A stretch of 5,694 nucleotides of DNA from Prevotellaceae bacterium. GTDB taxonomy: Bacteria > Bacteroidota > Bacteroidia > Bacteroidales > Bacteroidaceae. A program made the position numbers and the translations under genes. A model generated the notes under the pieces. It was not told the DNA's origin. It searched no databases and worked only from the letters and a program-made list of their open reading frames with translations. This document shows, piece after piece, positions 1-5,694 of the stretch. The stretch spans positions 1-5,694 of the forward strand of contig JAJPZF010000161.1 in NCBI GenBank assembly GCA_021204545.1, read 5' to 3'. Position 1 is the stretch's first letter. Each line of letters starts with the position of its first letter.

Positions 1-1325
1 AGAAGACAGGACAGGGGGCGGGCGAGATAACCGTGACCGTCACGAAGGCTGACTACGCCGAGAAGGTGGAGAAGGAACTCAGGGAGCTAAGGCGCAAGTC
101 ACGAATGCCCGGCTTCCGCCCGGGGCAGGCGCCTGTGGGACTGCTACGCAAGCTGTACGGGCAGGCGGTGACCCTCGAGCAGGTGAACAGCATCGTGGGC
201 GAGCAGCTGTACGCATATATAAAGGAGAGCAAGCTCGGCGTGCTGGGCGAGCCTCTGCCAAGCGAGACCAAGCTCACGCCCGACGACTGGCAGGAGCAGG
301 AGAGCGCCAGCTTCGTCTTCGACGTGGCTCTCGCCCCCCTCTTCGACGCTAAGCTCGGCACGGCGGACGAGATTGCCTTCTACAGGATAGAGGCAAGCGA
401 CGAGATGGTGGACCAGCAGGTGCAGACGTACCAAGGCAGGGCGGGGGAATACAAGCAGGTGGACGAGTACCAGCCCAAGGACATGGTGAAAGGCACGCTG
501 ACGGAGCTCTCGGAGGGCGGCTTGACGGTGGAGGACGCTGTTATGCTGCCCGACTATATGAAAGGAGAGACGGAGAAGGCGAAGTTCGAGGGAGCGAAGA
601 AGGGCGACACACTGACGCTTAACCTCTCTGCTGCCTACGGCGGCAGCGAGGTGGAGCTATCGAGCCTGCTTAAGATAACGAAGGAGGAGGCTGCCCTTAA
701 GACGGGCGACTTCAGCTACGAGATAAAGGAGATGACACGCTTCGAGCCAGCGCCGCTCGGGCAGGAGCTGTTCGACAACATCTTCGGCAAGGGAGCCTGC
801 CAGAGCGAGGCGGACTTCCGCGGCAAGATAAAGGAGAGCCTCGAGACTGAGCTGAGGGCGCAGAGCGAGCAGCGCTTTATGCTCGACCTCAGGGAGCACC
901 TGCTCCAGAGGATAGGCACGCTTGAGCTCTCCGACACTATGCTCAGGCGCATCATCAAGGCGAACCATAAGGACGACGCTAACGAGCCTACCGACGAGGA
1001 GTTCGCCAAGACAAAGCAGGCTCTTACGTGGCAGCTCGCCCTCGACCAGCTCGTGGAGCAGTTCGGCATTAAGGTGGAGACCGCCGACGTGAAGGAGACC
1101 GCCAAGCAGATGACAAGGCTGCAGTTCGCCCAGTACGGCATGGGCAACGTCTCCGACGACATCCTCGAGAAGTACTCCGAGGGTATGCTCCAGAACAAGG
1201 AGCAGCGCGAGAGCCTCGCCGAGCGCACCATAGAGCGCAAGGTAAGAGACGCAGCCCTCAAGGCCGTCACGCTAAGCGAGAAGACGGTGAGCCTCGAAGA
1301 GTTCCATAAACTGTTTGAACAATAA
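1..1325 (+). CDS. tig: Trigger factor, ribosome-associated chaperone (5' partial)
   Basis: ATP-independent chaperone that docks beside the ribosomal exit tunnel and shields nascent chains. The reading frame is open back to the left edge. An in-frame GTG at 33 lies inside the conserved first beta-strand (residues EITVTVTKADY), so it is not the start; by comparison with Bacteroidales and E. coli proteins about six N-terminal residues are missing. About 440 residues are visible. The ribosome-binding signature GFRPGQAP is at visible residues 37-44, within the loop that contacts L23 in E. coli; the Lys of E. coli GFRKG is Pro here, as I recall for Bacteroidales proteins. The middle region (about 150-240) occupies the place of the FKBP-type PPIase domain, but I cannot recognise an FKBP active-site pattern, so isomerase activity is doubtful. 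The helical C-terminal region (about 250-440) forms the chaperone arms. Its TAA stop shares a base with the clpP ATG (TAATG), implying translational coupling. Identification is secure from the N-terminal domain, length and neighbours. Confidence 0.95.
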   Translation, partial: KTGQGAGEITVTVTKADYAEKVEKELRELRRKSRMPGFRPGQAPVGLLRKLYGQAVTLEQVNSIVGEQLYAYIKESKLGVLGEPLPSETKLTPDDWQEQESASFVFDVALAPLFDAKLGTADEIAFYRIEASDEMVDQQVQTYQGRAGEYKQVDEYQPKDMVKGTLTELSEGGLTVEDAVMLPDYMKGETEKAKFEGAKKGDTLTLNLSAAYGGSEVELSSLLKITKEEAALKTGDFSYEIKEMTRFEPAPLGQELFDNIFGKGACQSEADFRGKIKESLETELRAQSEQRFMLDLREHLLQRIGTLELSDTMLRRIIKANHKDDANEPTDEEFAKTKQALTWQLALDQLVEQFGIKVETADVKETAKQMTRLQFAQYGMGNVSDDILEKYSEGMLQNKEQRESLAERTIERKVRDAALKAVTLSEKTVSLEEFHKLFEQ

Positions 1326-2005
1326 TGACTATGAACGACGACTTCCGCAAGTACGCCACACGGCACCTGGGCATCAGCAGCATGGCTCTCGACGACGTGA
1401 TAAGCATGCAGAACCAGTACCTTAACCCCTACATCCTGGAGGAGAGGCAGCTCAACGTCACGCAGATGGACGTGTTCTCCCGCCTGATGATGGACCGCAT
1501 CATCTTCCTCGGCACTGCCATCGACGACTACACCGCAAACACCCTTCAGGCGCAGCTGCTCTACCTCGACAGCGTCGACTCGGGCAAGGACATAAGCATC
1601 TACGTCAACAGCCCCGGCGGCAGCGTGCACGCAGGCCTGGGCATCTACGACACGATGCAGTTCATACAGAGCGACGTGGCTACCATCTGCACAGGCATGG
1701 CTGCCTCGATGGCCGCCGTCCTGCTCGTGGCTGGCAAGGAGGGCAAGCGCAGCGCGCTGACCCACAGCCGGGTGATGATACACCAGCCCATGGGAGGCGC
1801 GCAGGGGCAGGCAAGCGACATCGAGATAACCGCCAGGGAGATACAGAAGCTCAAGAACGAGCTATACACCATCATAGCCAACCACTCGCACCAGAGCTTC
1901 GAGAAGGTGTGGGCTGACAGCGACCGCGACTACTGGATGACCGCCCAGGAGGCAAAGGACTACGGCATGGTGGACCGTGTGCTCGAGGGCAAGAAGACTG
2001 CCTGA
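1325..2005 (+). CDS. clpP: ATP-dependent Clp protease proteolytic subunit ClpP
   Basis: Serine peptidase of family S14 that forms a double-heptamer chamber in the cytoplasm and degrades polypeptides delivered by ClpX. The 226-residue product contains the full triad: Ser128 in CTGMAASMA, His153 in MIHQP and Asp202 in SDRDYW. Spacings of 25 and 49 residues equal those of E. coli ClpP. The NSPGGS oxyanion-loop motif is at residues 95-100. The N-terminus (DFRKYATRHLG, then EERQLNV) is the form seen in Bacteroidales and is longer than mature E. coli ClpP; the first 30 or so residues may be a propeptide. Start: ATG at 1325 overlaps the tig stop by one base; a second ATG at 1331 would drop only two residues and cannot be excluded. 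The gene lies between tig and clpX, the same order as in E. coli. Its last codons form the first copy of a 22-bp tandem repeat that continues into the spacer. Confidence 0.97.
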   Translation: MTMNDDFRKYATRHLGISSMALDDVISMQNQYLNPYILEERQLNVTQMDVFSRLMMDRIIFLGTAIDDYTANTLQAQLLYLDSVDSGKDISIYVNSPGGSVHAGLGIYDTMQFIQSDVATICTGMAASMAAVLLVAGKEGKRSALTHSRVMIHQPMGGAQGQASDIEITAREIQKLKNELYTIIANHSHQSFEKVWADSDRDYWMTAQEAKDYGMVDRVLEGKKTA

Positions 2006-2072
2006 CTTCCGTCGAAAGACTGCCTGACTTTCAGCGAAAGACTTACTAATATCCGGCGAAAGAATGCCTAAG
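1995..2072. repeat. Degenerate 22-bp tandem repeat from the clpP tail to the clpX start
   Basis: Three consecutive 22-bp units occupy 1995-2016, 2017-2038 and 2039-2060. Units 1 and 2 match at 19 of 22 positions (shared AGACTGCCTGACTT and a CGAA end). Unit 3 matches them at 15-16 of 22. A partial fourth copy at 2061-2072 (9 of 12 matches) contains the clpX ATG. Unit 1 includes the last clpP codons and its TGA stop, so the spacer looks like a tandem duplication of the end of clpP that has since drifted. Because 22 is not a multiple of three, later copies lie in other frames. Unit 2 contains a small dyad, GAAAG at 2014-2018 and CTTTC at 2028-2032. Confidence 0.8.
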
Positions 2073-3290
2073 AAAGTTTGCTCCTTCTGCGGACGCACCG
2101 AGACGCAGGTGCCGCTGCTCGTAACAGGGCGCTCGGGCTGCATCTGCAGCGACTGCATAGACCAAGCTTACGAGATCGTTAAGCGTAACCTCTCGAGCCC
2201 AAGCCCCCAGGGCGAAAAGCCGTGGGGCGACCTCGAGAGCGTGCCTAAGCCCGGGGAGATAAAGGCTTTCCTCGACGACTACGTCATCGGGCAGGACGAG
2301 GCGAAGAAGTGCCTCTCAGTGGCCGTCTACAACCACTACAAACGCCTCTTGCGGCGCGGAGCCGACGACGGCGTGGAGATAGAGAAGAGCAACATCATCC
2401 TGGTGGGGGCGACGGGCACGGGCAAGACACTGCTCGCCCGCACCATAGCCAAGCTGCTCAGCGTGCCCTTCACCATCGTCGACGCCACGGTCTTCACCGA
2501 GGCGGGCTACGTGGGAGAGGACGTGGAGAGCATACTGAGCCGCCTGCTTCAGGTGGCCAACTACGACCTTCAGGCGGCGCAGAGGGGCATAGTCTTCATC
2601 GACGAGATCGACAAGATAGCCCGCAAGAGCGACAACCCGAGCATCACGCGCGACGTGAGCGGAGAGGGCGTGCAGCAGGGCTTGCTGAAACTCTTGGAGG
2701 GAAGCCTCGTCAACGTGCCGCCGAAAGGAGGGCGCAAGCACCCCGACCAGGACTACATCCACGTCGACACCCGCGACATCCTCTTCATCTGCGGCGGAGC
2801 CTTCGACGGCATAGAGCAGAAGATTGCCCAGAGACTCAACACACATGTGGTGGGTTATAACTCTGTGCAGAACACCCGCGGGATAGACCGCGGCAACATG
2901 ATGCGATACATCCTGCCACAGGACCTCAAGTCGTTCGGGCTGATACCCGAGATAATAGGCCGCCTGCCCGTGCTCACCTACCTCGAGCCGCTCGACCGCA
3001 AGGCTCTCTCCCGCATACTCACCGAGCCGAAGAACTCGCTCGTGAGGCAGCAGCAGAAGCTGTTCGCCATGGACGGCGTTGAGCTTAAGTTCTCCGCCTC
3101 TGCGCTCGAGTTCATCGTCGACAAGGCTGTTGAGTACAAGCTCGGGGCGAGGGGCTTGCGCTCCATTATGGAGGCAGTGATGACCGACCTGCAGTTCAGC
3201 GCTCCCTCCTCGGAAAGGAAGAGCGTCACCGTCACCAAGGAATACGTCTGCCAGCAGCTCGGCAAGTCACGCCTCGCCGAGGCTGTCTGA
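2064..3290 (+). CDS. clpX: ATP-dependent Clp protease ATP-binding subunit ClpX
   Basis: AAA+ unfoldase that recognises substrates, unfolds them and threads them into ClpP. The 408 residues are full length for the family. The N-terminal zinc-binding domain, which binds substrates and adaptors, has the CXXC...CXXC pattern at Cys6, Cys9, Cys28 and Cys31. The AAA+ core shows Walker A GATGTGKT at 115-122, pore loop 1 GYVG at 148-151, and Walker B VFIDEID at 177-183 with Glu181. The RKH pore loop is at 224-226, the arginine finger in EIIGR at Arg300, and sensor 2 in GARGLR at 361-366. The loop that contacts ClpP (IGF in E. coli) reads VGY at 263-265, keeping hydrophobic character. The start is the ATG at 2064, because the product then begins right at the zinc finger (MPKKVCSFC). 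It lies 58 bp after clpP and is probably co-transcribed with it. The last 24 bp overlap the end of umuC on the other strand, leaving no room for an ordinary downstream terminator. Confidence 0.98.
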   Translation: MPKKVCSFCGRTETQVPLLVTGRSGCICSDCIDQAYEIVKRNLSSPSPQGEKPWGDLESVPKPGEIKAFLDDYVIGQDEAKKCLSVAVYNHYKRLLRRGADDGVEIEKSNIILVGATGTGKTLLARTIAKLLSVPFTIVDATVFTEAGYVGEDVESILSRLLQVANYDLQAAQRGIVFIDEIDKIARKSDNPSITRDVSGEGVQQGLLKLLEGSLVNVPPKGGRKHPDQDYIHVDTRDILFICGGAFDGIEQKIAQRLNTHVVGYNSVQNTRGIDRGNMMRYILPQDLKSFGLIPEIIGRLPVLTYLEPLDRKALSRILTEPKNSLVRQQQKLFAMDGVELKFSASALEFIVDKAVEYKLGARGLRSIMEAVMTDLQFSAPSSERKSVTVTKEYVCQQLGKSRLAEAV

Positions 3291-4538
3291 CCTCACCCTT
3301 ATCACTTCCTCAAGGTTCGTGGTGTAGCGCCTCGACAGGCGCTCGCTCCTCAGCTTCCAGCCCCTGCCGCCCTGCACCGCCGTGTGCACAGCGTCGTGCC
3401 CGTTCCTCAGGTTAATCTCGTCTATCGCCCGGGCGAGGCGCTCCTGCAAGGCGCGGTCGCGGGGGTCGAAGAGATTGCCCTGCACCGCCTCGTCCTTGCA
3501 CGTGTTCCAGACTATCACGCCCGCCCGCTTGTAGAGGCTTCCCTTGCGGAAGCACTGCCTTATCACGCTGAGGGAGGCCGAGACAAGCTCCCTGAGGTCG
3601 TTGGTGGGCACGGGCAGCTGCACCGTCGCGTTGATGATGTGGGGCATGACGTCAAGGCGGAAGCGGCTCGTCTGCGCGAACACCGTGAGCGACTGGCAGA
3701 GGGTGTGCCCCTCCCTGAGCCTCCTGCTCACCGAGGCGGCGAAGTTGGCCACAGCCCTCTCCAGCTCCTCCTCGTCGCCTATGCCCTGGTCGGGGAAGCT
3801 GCGGCTTGTGCAGACGCTCTGCCTCTCGGGCAGCTCGTCAACGTCTATGCAGCTCTCCCCCCGCAGCTCCTTCCACGTCCTGACGCCCACGACGGTGAGA
3901 CGCCTCCTCACCCACTCCTCGGTCCTCTCTGTCAGCCCGAGGGCGGTGTCAACACCCTCTGCCCTCAGCCTCTCCGCACTGCGCCTGCCTATGCCCCACA
4001 CGTCGCCCACGTCCGTCAGGCGCAGAGCCTTCCGGCGCTTTTCCTCCGTGTCTATCACGCACACCCGCCCGTAGCCCCTGTAGCGCTTGCCGAAGCGGCT
4101 CGCCACCTTTGCCAGCGTCTTCGTAGGGGCTATGCCAACGGTGACGGGCAGACCCGTGCCACGCTCCACAGCCCTCACAACACGCCTGCCAAGCCCCTGC
4201 GGGTCGGATATCCCTTCCAGGTCAACAAAGCACTCGTCTATGCTGTACTGCGTTATCGCGGGCGTCATCTCCGCCAGGAGGCTCATCACACGCCTCGACA
4301 TGTCGCCGTAAAGCACGTAGTTGCTGCTCAGCACCGCCACGCCCTCCCTTACCACCAGCTCCCTTATCCTGAACAGCGGGTCGCCCATCCTCAGCCCCAA
4401 CGCCTTCGCCTCGTTGCTCCTTGCAACGACGCACCCGTCGTTGTTCGACAGCACCACCACAGCCCTGCCCCTGAGGCCGGGGTCGAACACACGCTCGCAG
4501 GAGACGTAGAAGTTGTCGCAGTCCACCAGCCCCACCAT
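3267..4538 (-). CDS. umuC: Y-family DNA polymerase V catalytic subunit UmuC
   Basis: Error-prone translesion polymerase that, with two UmuD' subunits, copies damaged DNA during the SOS response. The 423 residues match the usual UmuC length. The palm holds the catalytic acids Asp6 in LVDCDNFY and Asp101-Glu102 in YSIDECFVD; Tyr11 is the steric gate that excludes ribonucleotides. The fingers motif [18 protein letters not shown] is at 31-48. A helix-hairpin-helix stretch, [10 protein letters not shown], is at 177-186 in the thumb region, followed by the little-finger region (about 240-350). QGNLFD at 353-358 matches the beta-clamp-binding motif QLNLFD of E. coli UmuC. The C-terminal tail (about 370-415, with GRGWKLRS and RRYTTNLEE) resembles the DUF4113 region found at the end of UmuC proteins. 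The ATG is four bases after the umuD stop (TGA, GGGG, ATG), so translation is probably coupled. The 3' end overlaps clpX tail to tail. Nothing suggests inactivation. Confidence 0.96.
   Translation of the reverse strand: MVGLVDCDNFYVSCERVFDPGLRGRAVVVLSNNDGCVVARSNEAKALGLRMGDPLFRIRELVVREGVAVLSSNYVLYGDMSRRVMSLLAEMTPAITQYSIDECFVDLEGISDPQGLGRRVVRAVERGTGLPVTVGIAPTKTLAKVASRFGKRYRGYGRVCVIDTEEKRRKALRLTDVGDVWGIGRRSAERLRAEGVDTALGLTERTEEWVRRRLTVVGVRTWKELRGESCIDVDELPERQSVCTSRSFPDQGIGDEEELERAVANFAASVSRRLREGHTLCQSLTVFAQTSRFRLDVMPHIINATVQLPVPTNDLRELVSASLSVIRQCFRKGSLYKRAGVIVWNTCKDEAVQGNLFDPRDRALQERLARAIDEINLRNGHDAVHTAVQGGRGWKLRSERLSRRYTTNLEEVIRVRSDSLGEA
3271..3283. other. Small perfect hairpin inside the clpX/umuC overlap
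   Basis: GCCTC at 3271-3275 pairs with GAGGC at 3279-3283 around a 3-base loop. It lies wholly inside the 24 bp coding for the ends of both clpX and umuC. No T-tract follows on either strand, so it is not a classical intrinsic terminator. It may be only a by-product of GC-rich coding sequence. Confidence 0.35.
3326..3343. terminator. Candidate 3'-end hairpin for the clpX transcript (within umuC)
   Basis: AGCGCCT at 3326-3332 and AGGCGCT at 3337-3343 form a perfect 7-bp stem with a 4-base CGAC loop, beginning 36 bases after the clpX stop. It is the strongest short inverted repeat I saw near the convergent 3' ends and can fold in either transcript. On the + strand it could protect or end the tig-clpP-clpX mRNA. 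On the - strand it lies in umuC codons for LSRRY. The lack of a following T-tract argues against a standard Rho-independent terminator, so the role is a guess. Confidence 0.3.
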
Positions 4539-4542
4539 CCCC

Positions 4543-4995
4543 TCAGTGCCGCCTGCCCAGCTGGCTCTTTATGTTATAGGTGACCACCCCCCACACCACG
4601 AACTCGTTCTCCTCCGTCACCCTGATGGGCTCGTACGCCGGGTTGGCGGGCATAAGCCACACGCAGCGGCCGCCCTCGTCGCGGTGAAGCGTCTTAAGCG
4701 TGAACTCGCCGTCGACGTATGCCACCACAAGGCAGCCCTCCCACGGCTCGAGCGACTTGTCAACGACCAGCAGGTCGCCGTCGCCCACTCCCCTGCCCCT
4801 CATCGAGTCGCCCACGGCGCGGGCGTAGAACGTCGTCGCGGGGTGGCGCACCAGCTCGCGGTTAAGGTCGATGCTCTCCTGCACGTAGTCCTGCGCCGGA
4901 GAGGGGAAGCCCGCCCTCACCCCCTCGTCGGCGAAGCCAAGGGGCAGCTCCGTCCCCGTCTCCGCCTTGTGTATTATAAGCCTCGTCTCTTCCAT
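4543..4995 (-). CDS. umuD: UmuD, self-cleaving LexA-like peptidase subunit of DNA polymerase V
   Basis: A peptidase S24-type protein that, when RecA filaments form on damaged DNA, cuts off its own N-terminus to give UmuD', the active partner of UmuC. The 150-residue product has the expected cleavage dipeptide at Ala28-Gly29 in [11 protein letters not shown] (Cys24-Gly25 in E. coli). Its Ser/Lys dyad is Ser64 in VGDSM and Lys101 in FTLKTL, 37 residues apart, exactly as Ser60 and Lys97 are in E. coli. The start is set at the ATG at 4995 (MEETRLII). The frame stays open to 5274, but that extension has no UmuD-like sequence and would run antisense through the next gene. It is the first gene of a two-gene operon with umuC. 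The short upstream region holds a weak promoter-like box and a dyad element that could be an operator. Whether LexA or another repressor controls it cannot be told from this window. Confidence 0.95.
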   Translation of the reverse strand: MEETRLIIHKAETGTELPLGFADEGVRAGFPSPAQDYVQESIDLNRELVRHPATTFYARAVGDSMRGRGVGDGDLLVVDKSLEPWEGCLVVAYVDGEFTLKTLHRDEGGRCVWLMPANPAYEPIRVTEENEFVVWGVVTYNIKSQLGRRH

Positions 4996-5004
4996 TGCCG
5001 GACG

Positions 5005-5012
5005 CGAAGTTA
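5005..5012 (-). promoter_or_regulatory. Possible -7 box for umuDC (TAACTTCG)
   Basis: Read on the minus strand, TAACTTCG matches the Bacteroidota -7 consensus TAnnTTTG at all but one fixed position. It ends nine bases before the umuD ATG, which would give a leader of only a few bases. No clear TTG -33 element sits about 20 bp upstream. Either the umuDC promoter is weak and nearly leaderless, or the true promoter lies farther upstream, inside the divergent gene region. Confidence 0.3.
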
Positions 5013-5016
5013 GCGA

Positions 5017-5044
5017 AAAGGGCGTGGCCTCCTGCGCACCCTTT
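5017..5044. promoter_or_regulatory. Imperfect 28-bp dyad, candidate operator between umuD and the divergent gene
   Basis: AAAGGG at 5017-5022 and CCCTTT at 5039-5044 are perfect 6-bp arms. Symmetry continues inward at 5024/5037 and 5026/5035, so 8 of 14 positions are symmetric about 5030/5031. The element covers the place where the -33 region of a umuD promoter would fall, and lies just upstream of the -7 box of the rightward gene. Its position suggests a repressor site, possibly DNA-damage control of umuDC, but it does not resemble the E. coli or Bacillus LexA boxes. Confidence 0.35.
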
Positions 5045-5057
5045 ATGGAATAATGCC

Positions 5058-5065
5058 TATCTTTG
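5058..5065 (+). promoter_or_regulatory. Bacteroidota-type -7 promoter box (TATCTTTG) for the AAA-ATPase-like gene
   Basis: TATCTTTG is an exact match to TAnnTTTG, the -7 element used by the primary sigma factor in Bacteroidota. Transcription would begin near 5070, giving a leader of about 20 bases before the ATG at 5091. The -33 TTG element is poor: only CTG at 5032-5034 is near the right distance. Confidence 0.55.
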
Positions 5066-5081
5066 CGCCGAAGCAACGCAA
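5063..5081. repeat. Short inverted repeat over the predicted transcription start
   Basis: TTGCG at 5063-5067 and CGCAA at 5077-5081 form 5-bp arms with a 9-base spacer. The left arm overlaps the last bases of the -7 box and the centre falls near the predicted start of the AAA-ATPase-like transcript. It could be a regulator site or a small leader hairpin. Arms this short can occur by chance. Confidence 0.25.
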
Positions 5082-5090
5082 TACCAGCGA

Positions 5091-5694
5091 ATGAAGACAC
5101 TCCGGTTCCCTCCTCAACGCTATCCGCTCGGGATGCAGACCTTCTCCGACTTGATTGAGGAGGGCTTCCTTTACGTCGACAAGACCGACCTCGTCTACAG
5201 GATGACACACTCGAACTCCAAGTACATCTTCCTCTCCCGTCCCCGCCGCTTCGGCAAGTCGCTGCTTGTCTCAACGCTTAAGGCTTACTTTGAGGGGCGC
5301 GAGGACTTGTTCAAGGGCTTGGCGATGGAGAGGCTCGAGAAGGAGTGGACGAAGTACCCCGTGCTGCACTTCAGCATGAGCACGGCAAAGCACGTGGACA
5401 AGGAGCGGCTTGAGTCGGAGCTTAACCTTAAGCTGCTCGAATACGAAAGGGTGTACGGGCGCGGGGAAGGCGAGGCGGAGACCAACCAGCGCCTGCAGGG
5501 ACTTGTGAAGAGGGCATACGAGCAGACGGGGCAGAAGGTGGTGGTGCTTATAGACGAGTACGACGCTCCCCTCCTTGACGTGGCGGGCGAGAAGGAGAAC
5601 CTGCCAAGGCTAAGGCAGGTGATGCGCAACTTCTACAGCCCCCTGAAGGATCTCGACCCCTGCCTGCGCTTCGTCTTCCTCACGGGCATAACCA
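5091..5694 (+). CDS. AAA-ATPase-like protein, probable PD-(D/E)XK nuclease-fused family (3' partial)
   Basis: The first 201 residues are present with no stop before the right edge. The N-terminus has the family's typical layout: [21 protein letters not shown] at about 12-32, then a compact Walker A-like segment [11 protein letters not shown] at 49-59 (Gly55, Lys56, Ser57). A Walker B segment, [12 protein letters not shown] at 150-161 with Asp155-Glu156, and the FVFLTGIT strand at 194-201 follow. This is the AAA-ATPase_like domain (PF09820 as I recall). In Bacteroidota and Clostridia, proteins of this family commonly run to 500-600 residues and end in a PD-(D/E)XK nuclease domain (DUF1703 type), which would lie beyond this window. 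The ATG at 5091 is chosen because it follows a good -7 box by a short leader and opens right at the conserved N-terminus. The family often occurs in many copies per genome; its cellular role is not established and no substrate can be named. It is divergent from umuD. Codon use looks like that of its neighbours. Confidence 0.88.
   Translation, partial: MKTLRFPPQRYPLGMQTFSDLIEEGFLYVDKTDLVYRMTHSNSKYIFLSRPRRFGKSLLVSTLKAYFEGREDLFKGLAMERLEKEWTKYPVLHFSMSTAKHVDKERLESELNLKLLEYERVYGRGEGEAETNQRLQGLVKRAYEQTGQKVVVLIDEYDAPLLDVAGEKENLPRLRQVMRNFYSPLKDLDPCLRFVFLTGIT

Noticed and set aside
33..35. GTG at 33 as the start of tig
   Set aside because: The frame is open upstream to the window edge, and the bases before GTG encode the expected first residues of the trigger-factor N-terminal strand.
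716..1783. Long open frame of 355 codons on the minus strand across the end of tig and the start of clpP
   Set aside because: It lies opposite two well-supported genes, is low-complexity in composition (rich in Ala, Val, His, Ser), matches no family I know, and is expected from high-GC codon bias.
2309..2860. Second frame of 183 codons on the plus strand inside clpX
   Set aside because: It is an out-of-frame shadow of clpX, dominated by Arg, His and Gly, while the clpX frame carries all its AAA+ motifs.
3384..4583. Long open frame of 399 codons on the plus strand opposite umuC
   Set aside because: It is antisense to umuC, whose active-site motifs are intact. Its product is rich in His, Pro, Ala and Arg with no recognisable domain.
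3267..4995. umuDC as part of a recently acquired mobile element
   Set aside because: No integrase, transposase, terminal repeats or obvious composition change is seen at either side. Base and codon use look like those of tig-clpP-clpX.
4996..5274. Longer umuD with a start at 5274
   Set aside because: The extra 93 residues have no UmuD-like sequence and would run antisense through the ATPase-like gene and both promoter regions. UmuD homology begins at the ATG at 4995.
5285..5629. Minus-strand open frame of 114 codons at the right end
   Set aside because: It is antisense to the AAA-ATPase-like gene, whose Walker A and B motifs read in the plus frame; the Ser-rich product has no family features.

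Overview
The window reads as a high-GC member of the Bacteroidota, most likely order Bacteroidales. The protein sequences of the trigger factor, ClpP, ClpX and UmuD follow the wording I know from Bacteroides/Prevotella-type orthologues. One upstream region carries an exact TAnnTTTG -7 box, the promoter element typical of this phylum, and start codons are not preceded by strong well-spaced Shine-Dalgarno sequences. By eye the G+C is around 60% (not computed), high for the order, with frequent CTC, AGC, AGG and ATA codons. Genus cannot be fixed from this window.

Left half (1-3290, + strand): a protein quality-control cluster in the order tig (trigger factor, 5' end cut by the window edge), clpP and clpX. 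tig and clpP overlap by one base (TAATG). clpP and clpX are separated by 58 bp built from degenerate 22-bp tandem copies of the clpP tail. The trigger factor helps nascent chains fold at the ribosome. ClpX unfolds tagged or damaged proteins and feeds them into the ClpP peptidase chamber. All catalytic residues of ClpP and ClpX are present.

Middle (3267-4995, - strand): a umuD-umuC operon, 4 bp between genes, encoding a self-cleaving UmuD and a Y-family DNA polymerase V catalytic subunit with an intact active site and a beta-clamp-binding motif. It converges on clpX, and the last 24 bp of clpX and umuC overlap tail to tail. In E. coli UmuD/UmuD' is a ClpXP substrate, so the polymerase operon sits against the genes of the protease expected to control it.

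Right end (4996-5694): a 95-bp divergent intergenic region with a dyad-symmetric element and promoter-like boxes. It is followed on the + strand by the first 201 codons of an AAA-ATPase-like protein (the family that usually ends in a PD-(D/E)XK nuclease domain), running off the window. No stretch longer than 300 bp lacks a gene. I saw no tRNA, rRNA, CRISPR array or insertion sequence.
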